Source of the DNA: Cheiracanthium punctorium
Lineage: Eukaryota; Arthropoda; Arachnida; Araneae; Cheiracanthiidae
Direction of reading: 5' to 3'
DNA: 64,000 nucleotides
Assembly (NCBI GenBank): GCA_038373885.1
Contig: JAWZYV010013269.1
Location: forward strand, 62,001-126,000
The notes beneath the pieces are model-generated. The model saw only the letters and a list, made by a program, of their open reading frames with translations, ran no database searches and was not told the DNA's origin. Shown in pieces: positions 11,165 to 22,900 of this stretch. Position 1 is the first letter of the stretch; the number at the start of each line of letters is the position of its first letter. A program made the position numbers and the translations under genes.

Positions 11165-12486
11165 TCTACTGATTGAGCTTTTCACTTGAGTCAGCAAAAA
11201 CAAAGCATGCAGAGGGGCCACTTTTCGGGTTACTTAGCTCTTGCAAATGAAAATAAAGACATTGAAAAAGGCAGTAACAGTATTTCAATCTGAAAAATTG
11301 GAATATTTTAAAAAGGCATTTTAATAAATTACATTTGTGTGAAGGATCCGATTTCATAGACTGTTTTTGTGAAGGGCTGTTTTCCATTGACCCTATTTTT
11401 ATGATGGGGTTATTGTATTCAATTGTAGTTCTGTAAAGGGGCCGTTTTAATATATCTATTTTTGTGATGGGCACCAAATGGTGTATAGAAAATAGAAAAA
11501 GGTGATTGTTGACTAGTGATAATAAAAGTGTAAAAGCAGGAGGGTGCAGAAAAAAAGAAATAGGGCCACCGGGTGCTAAAAAGATGATAAAAGGGTCGCC
11601 AGGAGCTGCGCCCTGCCAAATCGATCTAGAGTCAACACTAGAGTGTTCCACAAAAACAATTTTTTTTTCATGAAATTGCTATGTATTTTCTAAAAGGTTG
11701 ACACCTCCTGGCAAACTGTTGCCAATTGTATTCCGACCCATCAATAATTTTATGTGTCTGGCATTTATCTTGGCAAAAAAATGCTCGCCTTGGTGGACCG
11801 CTGGAATAATACACAAGTACCACTATTTATTTGCAGACATTTTTGTAATTGTTCTTTGTTTTAAAACTTTAGGATGCTCTAAACAGAGCTTTTTGAAAAA
11901 CATTTTACAACACCATAACTTCCTGTTTATGTTGCATCATATTTTTCAAATTTTCAGTTTGCTTATTCTTAAATGAGTATGGTTTTGTGATTTTTTTTTT
12001 AATAGTAAAAATACCCTGCTTTAAATTTATCACCTGAAATCCACACAAACTCTTTCCCTGTGCTTTGTGGATTTCTGGGAGTCCACTTTATGTTTTATAA
12101 ACTTCCATGTATATAGATCAATGTCAGATGCAGCATTGCTAAAAGAATACACAATGGTGTCTTAGGTCCAATTAATAGTTTTTCCTCCTTAAAAATTTTT
12201 TTTATCATAATGATTCATCATATTTGACAGTGGTATGTTCACATCATGATGTGACGTAACTCGTTAGATAAAAATTGCTCTAAAAAATAGTGATATTTTG
12301 GTATTAATGAGTCATAGGTCAGTCAGAGTTATTTTGTGACATTGATTATGCCTAGACTGCAGCTATGCTTTTGGACTAAAACACCTGTAAGAATGCAGTT
12401 CTTGTAACTTTTTAAACCATCATCTTGGTAACATATATGTCAGTTACTTGGCAACTGAATTTCAAAAGCCATTATAAAACCAAGTA
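11165..12486. other. Intergenic DNA, no gene seen
   Basis: 11336-11610 is a run of loosely repeated gggcc/ttttgtgatgggg phrases, possibly an old repeat; similar GGGCCGTTTTAATT occurs at 63778. TCTAGAGTCAACACTAGA at 11625-11642 pairs with 9651-9668. The rest is AT-rich filler. Confidence 0.45.
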
Positions 12487-14650
12487 CAGTGAAACCTCCT
12501 TTAACGGTCACCTCCGAACAAGTGAAACCTCCAAAGGCTGGCCACATATCAGTGGTACCGAATGCATTCCATAGGATTAACATTAGAGCTAACCTCCGAA
12601 CAACGACCACCCGTTAGCATCATAAAAATATCAAAACGGCCACCCAAGTGTGCTTTTTCTTTTATTTTCCCACCCAAAGTGTGAAATGTTTATTTGTTAA
12701 AAGGAAGGCCAGAAAACATATGTTGGGATAAGATCGCATTGCAAAGATTGTTTTAACCCCTTGGGAACAAGGCACAAATGATTGGCACATATAAGAACCA
12801 GTTAGGCAGAGATAAAGAAATTTCTTGGGGGAGTGAGCAAGACTTAATCCATGCCAAGCCTATGAGTAATGACCATGCTGACCACTACGTAGAAACTAAT
12901 TTTTATCAGTTACGAACCTTTGTGCAATGTCAGAGTTAGTCTTCAACCTACCTGTGTCATTTGCATCGAGCATGTAGTGCAAAACACAATGAGTTCCAAA
13001 CAAAAATTCTTAAAGGATAAAATATAAGTTATTGATGATAGTAAGAAAGTTGCCAACTCTTATCAGTTGTGGCAGGTCACAGATAAATGAGATTTTCAAA
13101 CAGACATCTTCAATTGTGATGAAACGGGACTTTTCTATCGTTCCATTGCTGATAAAACTTTGTTTAAAATCTGATGCTTGCAAAGGGGAAAGCATGCAAA
13201 AGAGAGATTGGCTGTACTTTTGTGCTATAATAAGGAAGGAAACTTTGAAAAAATCCTCGTGATCGGGAAAGCCGCGAAGCCCAGTGTTTTAAAAACCTAG
13301 ATATGAAAAAGTTACCAGTAATCTGGGCACATAATTGAAAATCTTGAATGATCCAGTCTGTAATGAACAAATGGCTTACAGAACTAAACAGGAATGCGAA
13401 AAAACAAATCAGGAACATTCTTCTTTTTATGAACAATGCAAAATGTCATCCCACTGAAAATAACTTCAATAACCTGAAAGTAAAGTTTTTGCCTCCGAAC
13501 ACTACTGCCTTCTGCCAACCAATGAATCAAGGCATAATTCAGGCTTTCAAACTGCGCTACAGAATAATGCAGATGCAGAAATTAGAGTCTAAAATGTCAG
13601 ATGTAGCATCAGTAAAGGATTTAATAAAATCACTTAATGTTCTGGACACAGTCAATTGGATTAGCATGGCAGTAAAAGAAGTGAAAAGATCAACTGTGTA
13701 GAAATGCTTTGCAAAAGCAGGATTTAAGATAAGTTTTACATTCTATACACGGTATTAAATTTTTTTTCTTACATTCAGCCACTGTTTTTCAATATGAATC
13801 ATGACTCTTTTGGTAGTTGTTAAGCAATTCCAAGAGTTAGCAAAGTTTACGAATTTTAAATTGATTTCATTGATATTCTTAGTAGAGTTTGTGATGGTGG
13901 TGGTTTGGAAAAGGATAAAAAGGGGTCAAATTTTTTTTTTAAATACTTTGGGGGTCACAGTTTAAAAATATTGGAAAATGCTGCATTAAACGCTTCAACA
14001 CCATTTCAAGTTCAGCTCCCTTTTTTTGTAATGTCTGTTATCCTTTAATTTAATGGGTTTTTTAAATGCAGGGTTCTTCTTTGAGTGACAAAACTGATGA
14101 CAGCAGTGATAAGGGGGAAGGTTGGATGACATTCTTCAAATAGCAGGGATGTCTAATGTGAAGATCAGTGAGTTTGTTAGCCTAGACAGGGATTTGGAAG
14201 TTTTTGCTACATTTGACACTATTCAGGAATTGATGGAAAATATGAGAGAAGAGGAAATAAGTGATGAGGAAACGGACGAGAGCGTAGGAGAGACACAAGA
14301 TACAAGTGCTACTAATATCGAAACATATTCTGATGTTCTGAACAACTTTCGTGCCATACAAAATTTTGCTTTGATGAAAAATGATGATTTGTATGGAAAA
14401 ACAACAAATATTATCATTTCTTTGGAAAACGATATTTGCTTTAAGAAAGCAAAGCAGTCACGAATAACCAATTTTTTTTTAATGTAAATTGAAATAAATG
14501 TGATTTAGCGAAGCTAAAGTATTTTTATCCGTATTGTTAACTTTGTTTATTTTGACTTATTTAATATTAAACCTCTAAACAACAGCCACCTCCTAAGGAC
14601 GGTCACTCTTGGATGGTCCCACAGGTGACCGTTATTCAGCGGTTTCACTG
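12487..14650 (+). mobile_element. Tigger/pogo-type DNA transposon, decayed
   Basis: The left end CAGTGAAACCTCCTTTAACG and right end (complement) CAGTGAAACCGCTGAATAACG form terminal inverted repeats, with second matching blocks CGGTCACCTCCGAACAA and GTTGTTTAGAGG inside. Each end abuts the TA target dinucleotide (12485-12486, 14651-14652), as in the Tc1/mariner superfamily. At 2164 bp it is near full length for a Tigger, and it encodes a broken DDD transposase on the + strand (separate entry). Confidence 0.9.
13080..14487 (+). pseudogene. Tigger/pogo DDD transposase relic
   Basis: Three blocks remain. Around 13112-13165 one frame reads NCDETGLFYRSIADKTL, the first catalytic Asp block, and another continues SDACKGES. 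13348-13701 reads LTELNRNAKKQIRNILLF, MNNAKCHP, FLPPNTTAFCQPMNQGII and FKLRYR, the core of the family. 14122-14487 is an acidic C-terminus with EEEISDEETDES, ending QSRITNFF. Frame breaks lie between the blocks, and about 400 bp at 13702-14100 is non-coding. In the second and third catalytic blocks the expected Asp (DN, QPMDQGII) is Asn; each change is explained by one G-to-A transition. The transposase is therefore catalytically dead as well as interrupted. The tail fits the PCNA-interaction (PIP) box consensus. Confidence 0.85.
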
Positions 14651-14858
14651 TACTAATATTTCAATCTTTATATCTAGTGGTGAAAAGCTAATTGGCATAA
14701 TGGGGTAGGCTTTTCAGCTATTTCTAGAGAAGACTTCAGCCCCTCAACAGGGCTTGAACTCTTCATCTTGCAATGAGTGTGAGTTTAGGTTATCTCCGAA
14801 AAACCTTAATTTAGGTATCACTTTTCTTTGGAAGCATAACTGCATTTTGGCACCCTCT

Positions 14859-15420
14859 CTAGCTCCTTCCTGGACATGAGCCCTGTTTGAACCCCCATGT
14901 TGTAAGCTTGTTGTTGTTACTCATGCCCTCTGACAACCCCCCAGGTGGGGAGGCAATGGGCAGAGGGGAGGGTTCCATTTTTAGGGTCCCAATGAAGTCC
15001 GACTTAGTTGGTGGACCTCTAATTTTGAACCGATTCCAGAGGAGGGACCCACCCTCTGAAATCGGCACCCCATAGGTAATGTTTAAGACCTGGAGGACAT
15101 TGGAGCCACGGCAGATTTTAGGTGCACCTGCTCCCATTAGCATACATGGTCCCACAGCAGTCGAGCCGAGAGGGAGCTGACCCTCCCAAGCACTGGCCAA
15201 GCTGGATGCTGCTTCACTTGCCAAGTTCTTATGGGAACGGAGTTGAGCACCCAGACCACTCCGGGACTTAGTTGTAAGCTTGCTTGCGATAGATCTAATT
15301 TTTCTAGGGTAGACCAAAGTCTTTGTAGTGAAGACATTGTCTATTGTAGCCCCCATCCAGTTACGCCACTGGAAAAAACTGGATTTCCAATAGGGGCTCA
15401 ATTTTACACAAACAAATCAA
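14859..15420. other. GC-richer repeat-like block beside NELF-E
   Basis: Composition differs sharply from the flanks, and a 180-codon frame is open on the minus strand (14859-15401), but its translation looks like no protein I know. The tip GTTACGCCACTGG (complement CCAGTGGCGTAAC, about 15360-15372) resembles DNA-transposon ends. It may be a transposon fragment or NELF-E 3' UTR; no AATAAA is evident between it and the NELF-E stop. Confidence 0.3.
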
Positions 15421-15428
15421 AATATTGA

Positions 15429-16331
15429 TTAAATATCTTCATACACAATAAGACTTCTCGAGTCTTCATGATTTCCTTTCTGGGGATAGTTAACTGCTAA
15501 AGATGCCCACGACAACGACGACGAATCTTCTCCCAGCGGTGGAATCAACGGCTGCCTCCTGGCGAGAGACACGTTCAGCCGGACACCGTTGGACACCGTC
15601 CCGTTGACTTCTTTGATGGCTTTCTCTGCCTGGTCGATCTTCTCAAAAGTGACGAAGCCACAGTTCTTGTCCATCTCCATGGATATGTTTATGATGTTGC
15701 CGATCGGCTCGAACGTTTTCTGCAGCAACTCCTGGGTCACGCCGTATCCCCGGACGTACACGGTGTTGCCCTGGCGGGGTCGCTCGGGCCTCCCGTCCCT
15801 ATCCCGCTCCCTGCGCTGGTTGTCGCGGGCGGCGCGATCCTCCTTGATTTCGTCCTCGAGCTTGCGAGAACTCACGAAGCTCTCGTAGAGTTTTTTCACC
15901 GGAGGTCGGGGACTACTACTACTGTTGGCAGACGGTGCTGGAGAATCCGATAAGGAGTTGCTGCCGGCCGACGGGGGATCGTCTTCTAAAGAATGAGAGG
16001 CAGAGAAGGGCTGGTAACCAGTAACCGACGTGCTCGGCCTCTCGCACGCATTGCGCTTTCTTTCTAACGCCTTAGGCCTCTTGAAACCCTGGCGTTCTTT
16101 GTTTTCGACTTTGATGGCGCTGATCGCGCCGGATTTCAAAAGTTTTTTGGCAACCTCCTTGGCGTCTGGCTTGGCCTCCAGGGTTCGCTTCAGGGGCTTG
16201 GGAGGCGGCGGTTCTTGTTTCGGTGTGTTCATATTCTGCAGGGCTTTCTTTTTCCGCCGCAGTTTTTCGTATTTCTTCTTTAGCATCTCTTCTTCTTCAG
16301 TCAATTGCGACGGGAAATGTAGGTAAACCAT
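15429..16331 (-). CDS. NELFE: Negative elongation factor E (NELF-E), single exon
   Basis: RNA-binding subunit of the NELF complex, which holds RNA polymerase II in promoter-proximal pausing in the nucleus. The 300-residue frame has the family order: a Glu/Lys-rich coiled coil (about 9-32, TEEEEMLKKKYEKLRRKKK), the SGAISAIK motif (67-74) and GFKRPKALE, the LYESFVSS motif (148-155), a very short Arg/Asp tract (RRERDRDGRPERPR, 173-186) where vertebrates have a long RD repeat, and one RRM (about 189-262) with RNP2 VYVRGY and RNP1 NCGFVTFE. The C-terminal WASLAV and IVYEDI also match. It stops about ten residues earlier than the vertebrate protein. There are no introns, so an intronless gene or a retrocopy are both possible; the open frame and the shared promoter with TTC8 favour a working gene. 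Confidence 0.95.
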   Translation of the reverse strand: MVYLHFPSQLTEEEEMLKKKYEKLRRKKKALQNMNTPKQEPPPPKPLKRTLEAKPDAKEVAKKLLKSGAISAIKVENKERQGFKRPKALERKRNACERPSTSVTGYQPFSASHSLEDDPPSAGSNSLSDSPAPSANSSSSPRPPVKKLYESFVSSRKLEDEIKEDRAARDNQRRERDRDGRPERPRQGNTVYVRGYGVTQELLQKTFEPIGNIINISMEMDKNCGFVTFEKIDQAEKAIKEVNGTVSNGVRLNVSLARRQPLIPPLGEDSSSLSWASLAVNYPQKGNHEDSRSLIVYEDI

Positions 16332-16567
16332 GTTGATAAAATGTCTTTACCGATGGGTAGGCTTTAAATTTTCAAACAAAATCAATTAGTAAAGCTAATT
16401 TATATAAAAAAGAAATTCTTAAAACTCATACAATAAAAAATAAAACCACGACTGTGTCACTTTGGATAGAAAATCGGTAACTTGACGCGTCCACACGCCA
16501 AAACACCGAAAACACAAACAAATATTTGACTTATGAGTTGAGTTGTAAAAGCTGTGAAGGAAACTTA

Positions 16568-16575
16568 TGACGTCA
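16568..16575. promoter_or_regulatory. CRE/ATF site TGACGTCA
   Basis: A perfect palindromic cAMP-response element, 237 bp upstream of the NELF-E start and 323 bp upstream of the TTC8 start. Such 8-mers are often functional in bidirectional promoters; binding here is inference. Confidence 0.55.
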
Positions 16576-16717
16576 CACCAACAACAAACTTGGTATCGTA
16601 ACTACGTTACTATGTCAATCTGAAACATTACTCGTAAGCTATCATTGCTATGTAAGAGCTAGAAATGATTTCGATACAGCATAATCGTTGCCATACATTC
16701 AATGAAAATATTTTTTA

Positions 16718-16730
16718 GTTACCTAGCAAC
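16718..16730. promoter_or_regulatory. RFX X-box GTTACCTAGCAAC upstream of TTC8
   Basis: This 13-mer fits the X-box consensus RYYNYY-N(1-3)-RRNRAC exactly (GTTACC, spacer T, AGCAAC) and lies 168 bp before the TTC8 ATG. RFX factors switch on ciliary genes through this site, and bbs genes including bbs-8 carry it in nematodes. A second GTTGCC half-site lies at 16687-16692. Confidence 0.65.
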
Positions 16731-16897
16731 GATAAACTTGAAATATCAACAAACAAATAGTTTAAGCAGTGCTATAAAATTTTAAAATTATGATATGTTA
16801 CGCGGAATTTCTCCTTTCAATATTCTCTATTTCTTAACTGGTTATTGATTCAAAGCTTTTCCTAAACTTTAAGCGTTTTAATATATCAAAATATGCC

Positions 16898-16999
16898 ATG
16901 GACCCACTCTTTATGGCAATTTCACAATACAGAAGACATAATTTGGAGAAATGTGTGGATATATGCACTGGTATACTTGCTGAGAAACCTTATGATGAG
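16898..16999 (+). CDS. TTC8: TTC8 exon 1
   Basis: 34 codons from the start ATG, MDPLFMAISQYRRHNLEKCV to EKPYDE, matching the vertebrate N-terminus (EPLLLAWSYFRRRKF...KSPYD). Donor gag|gtatat; phase 0. Confidence 0.92.
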
Positions 17000-19900
17000 G
17001 TATATATTCTTCACAACTTCTGATTCTGTTACATAGAAAGATTTTTTAAAACAGTGGCTGATACTTTTTTTTTAGATTGAATGAAACGTATTTTACATAA
17101 ACAAAATGTACAAAACAGTAGTTTTTGTTTATCCTAAAGCATTTTTTTACTTGTATGTGTGTGTGCAGGGGGAGGAGTCTCTAAACCCTTCCGGGACTTA
17201 CGTACTAAAATCACTTTCAATCAAATTTACTTTAACCATTTTGGAGGTCAAGACACTTACAGCTGGCGAGATTAAATAAGTGAACGACTTTTCAGCGTAA
17301 TGATATAGGGTTATCAACACTAGTAACAAAGAATTGTATGATTGTGTAACAAATTTGGCACTTAAACCTTTATCTGCTGCATTAAGAACTGCCTAGAATA
17401 CCTGTACAAAACTGTTAGTTTACTCTTGTTTTAGTTAAACAATGAATAATCAATTCTGATTAGTGAAATTAAAAAGAAAACTAAGGGAAAAAATAAACAC
17501 AAGCTACGTGTCTGATGACTGTTTCGTAAGCAATTAATGAGCCTTTTTCAAAAGAATGCAGCACAAACCAAATTGAAGAAGTCAAGTAATAGGTACTCTG
17601 AATCAGTGGCGGCTCCTCCATTTGAGTACATGAGCACATGAAACCCCAAAGGAAAAACTAATGAATAAACACATTAACAAATTAAATTTAAAACGAATAT
17701 TAAGCACACTTCTAGATTTATGTGAATTTAAAACATGAATTTTACCCTCTCCCCCTCCCCCCACTATTATTAAATAGGCTTATTATAGCTAACACACTGT
17801 AGTGTAGGTTACTACAGCAGTCTTGAATCAATCACACGTGCGGACGGAAAATTTTTCCCCTGAACCGCTCTCTGGTATGAGAAACCAAGACAGCTGGGAA
17901 TGTGTACAGCACTGATGATATCATTCCGTTCGCACAATTTCATCGTGCACACAGCTCCAATTTTTGCAGTATAGCTTCTGGATTTTCAATTGATTCGTTA
18001 CATTCAGTTAGTTAATTTTTTTTTCTTTTTCTCTACACTATTTTTTTACAAACTAGTGTAAAGTAAATTAGATGCGAGTGAAAGACGTGTTTCGGAGCTA
18101 AAGCAATGGCATTTTTCAATAGTATCCTTTAAAAAAAATGGAAATAAAATGAATCAAGACAGTACCTTTGCTAAAACTTATCTTGGTGACGAAATGTAAG
18201 ACCGAAGATGCAAGGCCGTACCATGGGGGAGGCATGGGGTCCACCCCCACCCCCTGAAATTTAAAATTTTGCAAGAATAATAGTGAAGCCTTTTTGTGAA
18301 AAATTTAGCCTTTTTCACCTCTTGGTCGCCCCCCCCCCTGAAATTTTCTTCTGGGTACGGCCCTGCAAAGATGACTTGTTTTCTTTCATCCGGGTGCATT
18401 GTTTTCCATTAACTGCTGGAGACGCAAATCTATTTTAACTTGTAAGGTGCGTCATATCTTCCTATTTAATTTTTGAAAATTGTTTTGTGAACCTCCTCTT
18501 AAATAACCCACGAGCCACCACTGCTCTGAATGAAACACATTTGGGAAATCTAATTCTTTAATCATAAAATCGACATCTAAATATTCCCTAATCCTTACAT
18601 TTTTTGGTACTTACATATTACTATCCCTGCGGTCAGCCAAGATGAGTGGTTTTTGGCCAAAATAAATGCCAGACACATGAAATTATTAATGGTTTAGAAT
18701 ACGATTGGCAACAGTTTGCCAGCACATTTGACGAAAACATAGCACATTTGGTGGGAATGACTGCCATGATAATACATAAGTACCCATTTTTCTTTTCTCT
18801 GGCTCAACATTAATAGAAAGTGAGTGGAATTTTAAAAAATCTTACTTCAGTAGATCATGCAGTCGTGATGCTTGCTAATTAATGAAGTATTTGAGATTTT
18901 TCAAAGAAATTATTCTAATGAATGAATGAATTTTTTTTTTTAATTTTATTTCTACAGTACTTTTAAGTACTGCTAATAGATAATAGGTAATCTGACAAAT
19001 TGGGTGAAAAAAAAATGATCAATGGTATAATATAATGCCAAGTACAGTCCTTCCTTGAAGCCCAATGGTGTAACGGTTAGCATACTCCGCTACCGTCCCA
19101 CAGATCTGGGGCTCAAATCTGAGGCAACGCCAGTTCAACTCGGCCTTTCATCCCTTGAGTGGGTCGATAAAACGAGGACCAAGCTTGCTTGAGGTCAAAC
19201 ACGGGGGACTTCGCATCAGGCTGAGCACCTGGTTGAGGCATATGCACCTGCATTCCAGAGCCCATGGTCATGAAGGTGCGATCGGGCAGCACAAGCCTTG
19301 GCCCTGAAGAGGAGCTGTTGTGCCAATGTTTGGCTTGCCCATCCTTCCTTGGATTCATTTCTGATTGAAAACAAAAAGGAAAGCAAGTTTAAACTATTTT
19401 TTGAAGAATTTGCATGTGAAGTTTGCTTAGTGAGTCACCACCTGTTATTGCCAACAGTGCCATATTCAAATGGTTAGGTGTTAGCACCCTGCCCTTGTTA
19501 AAGAATTTTTAACATGAGTTCTTTTAATTTTTAACATAATATCTATAATCCCTTCTTAAAGGAAGTCTGTGTATGTCACTGACTACTGGATATTCTTTGT
19601 GCTATTCAGAACTTCCCCTGGAGGTAGTTCACTGCAGAAAAAAAAAAAAAAAAAAAATTCACCAATTCAAATTTGATTCATGAAGAAGTAACTGCAGTTT
19701 GTTTCCAATGTGTAAGCCAGTTAAGGTGAACCAAATATTTATTTTGGCTTAGCAGGAATAGATTTTAATCCTGATCCTGGTTTCATTATATCAAAGTAAA
19801 TATTTGTTACATGTAGTAAAAGTACACAATAAGCTGACCGTAAAATGATTTAGAAATTGTTAAGTGAGGCACTGTTTTATTAACTGACAGTAGTCCCAAA

Positions 19901-22900
19901 ATTTGAACTTTGGCACTACCCTGTTATAGAAAATGAAGGAAACATTTTAATATGCATGATTTTCAATTCAAGTGAGTTACCACTAAGATTTGCATGTTTT
20001 TATCTGAGGTTCTGTACAAAGAGAACAGCATATAGGATTAATAAAAATAAATTATTATAAAAATATACATAAAACATAAATAAAATTTGTATGTACAAGT
20101 ACATTTTGGAACGTACAGAAGTCCTCCTATCATCATTCGTAAAACATTTTCTGAACATCTTGTATGTAGAAAAGTATAATAGTACATAAAATAGCAATGA
20201 GTAGCTTGAAGAAATTTGCATCTATATTCTATGCTTGAGTATTAATCTTGGAGCCTGGCTCTTGAATAGTTCTGTTAAAGTTATGTCTATGCAAATAATA
20301 AATTTTTAAAAAAGGTTTTGCTAAAAAATGTCACTAGGCTGCGCTTAGCATAGAAAACAGGCAAATTCAACTCAAGAAATGTAAATTTTCAAATTGCTTC
20401 TGCATTTTGAGCTAGTCATTTCTATTGATGAATTTGCTTTTTTTCAAGGAAAGCACTACCTAGTAGACATTTTTTAATTAAACTTAATAAAAAATTCCTT
20501 AAGCACATTGCATGTACATATATGCTTTTTGGTATTTACGCCAAAGTTGATGACAATCTCTTCTTCCTTTTTCAGCTGAAGAATGCTATTTATGCTCTAT
20601 GTTAAATTACTGATATGATTGGCACTTATTAAGAACTAATCACGAAAGGTTTTTTTTATAGCTGTCCTGGTTTTGTTGGGCTCTGTGAATATGAATTAAA
20701 CTAAAAAATTTTATTTTGGTATCTGGCTTAATAATATTTATTTGAAATTAGAAAATTTTAGTTAAAATATCATTTTGCTAACAAATTGATATTTAAACTA
20801 CATTTATTCTAGTGTGCATATGTCATAATAATTAAAGAATAGCCAAACTATTCTATTGCTGTAACATGAGTACTAGAAATAGTTAATTCCTTTTAGAAAA
20901 ATTAATAAATAGTATCACCTTTTTTTTCCTTCTCCAATTATTGTAATTTGTATTTTCCTCATATATTAATTTACTAATGAATAAGAATGGGTTATGTTTT
21001 TTAGAAATCTAATTAGTGATTAAATTACTTTGAAACCATTCTTATTTTGATAAGAAATCATGAAGTAATTTGATGTAATAATGTAAGAAAAATAATTTAG
21101 AAACAACTGAAAACAATTTGCTATCCTGCTTAGGCTGCATGGACCTTAAAAATGAAAGCCCTTACACAGCAAGTGTATGTGGATGATTTGGAAACAGATG
21201 AAGAAGGTATAGCGGATATTCTCATGGATGAAAATGCTATTGCCCAAGTTGCTAGACCTGGCACATCTTTAAAAACTCCAAATGCCAGAAAAGGAACTAG
21301 TCAAGCTTACAGGTTTTTGAAAGTTTTCAATTGTTCATTATTATAATTTTTGTGTATGTAGTAAAAGTTGAATGCACAGTAAATTCTGAAAAACCCATTG
21401 TAAAAAAGTGTGTTTTTAAAGTGAGCCTGCCAGAAAAACCCACCTAAGGTTTCTTTGGGCTGGGCCCACTTTGACAAACCCTTTTTATAAGTAAATAAAT
21501 TTTTGAATATTAGAAAGAATTAAATTTATAATCTTCATATAATATTCAAAAAGCTGTAAATCAAAAATTATTTTACCTTAAAGGGAAAATCTTTTTTTTT
21601 TTTTTCTTCTTCAGTTTTGTATGATTCATGACATGATATTAAAATTTGACAAACATCTGAATTTGTTTCAAAAATTTGACAAAAGTATCAGATTTAAACT
21701 TTAGTGTCACATGATGAATAAAGTGATGAAAGAATTGCTGGTTCAATATATAATTTATCCACAAAAATTACGAGCAAATTTTGCAGACAGATTGTGGAAA
21801 GTTTCTTGCAGACACCTAAAAAACTTTCTGACACTGGGATTATTACTTACAGTTTCTTGAATGTGTACTTAAAATCAATTATGGTAGCTTTTTTTTATGC
21901 ATATTAGTTTAGAAAATCTTAAGACTGTATTAAAAAAAAATCTTGCAATGATGGTACATAAATATAAATAAACTAATTATGTCATGAACTTGAAAATCTT
22001 TAGGATGTCTCTTTACAAACTGTACTGCATACTGTAATAAACTATAAACCTGCATATGTTAAAAATGTTCAGGAAAAAAAAATAATGTTGAAAATTTTGC
22101 AAAATCTGTCGCTCTGAAAATTTTTTGCTGTACAGTTCCATGTTTAAAAATTTGTTCTTAAAATTCAATTTTAGTTTATTACAATATGTAGTACAACTTA
22201 TGAAGAATCATCTTGCTTTTTTTTTTTTTTTAAGCTTTTGGTGCAATTCATTCATTTTGTTTAGTACAAAGATTGTGAAAATATAAGTAAACTAATTATG
22301 TCATGAACTTGAAAATCTTTAGGATGTCTCTACAAACTGTACTGCATACTGTAATAAACTATAAACCTGCATATGTTTCAAAATGTTCAGGAAAAAAAAA
22401 GTAATGTTGAAAATTTTGCAAAATCTGCCACTCTGAAAATTTTTGCTTCGTAATTCCATGTTTAAAAATGTCTTCTGAAAATTTAATTTTTTGTTTATTA
22501 CAGGTTTTTTGTTACTTATGTAGTACAGCTTATAAAGAATCATATTGCATTTTTTTTAGCTCTTGGTACAATTCATTCATTTTGTGTACCAAGATTGTGA
22601 AACAATCTTAAACTACAGCCAATTTTTTTGAACTACAGCCTTAAGTATAATGAACACATAATTTGAGACATGGTGCAATTCTTTATTTTGTGTACGAAGA
22701 TTGTGAAACAATCTTAAACTGCAGATAATTTTTTTTAGAGCTACAGCCTTAAGTATAATGAGTAATGAATACATAATGTTTAAATTACATTGCTAAAGAA
22801 AACTACTTTTAAGAGAATAATTTGTAACACACATTTGCAATAGAACAAAAAAAAAAAAAAAATAAATAAATTAAAGGAGTCCTTTAGATGAATATTGCAT

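Larger units (their letters stand above)
16332..16897. promoter_or_regulatory. Head-to-head promoter region of NELF-E and TTC8
   Basis: The two start codons face apart with 566 bp between them and no other gene. The stretch is CpG- and GC-richer than nearby DNA around 16470-16620 and holds a CRE and an X-box (separate entries). No TATA box stands out in either direction. Bidirectional use is inferred from layout. Confidence 0.6.

Noticed and set aside
14859..15401. 180-codon minus-strand frame beside NELF-E
   Set aside because: No recognisable domain and GC-rich composition that makes long frames likely; treated as repeat-like DNA or 3' UTR.
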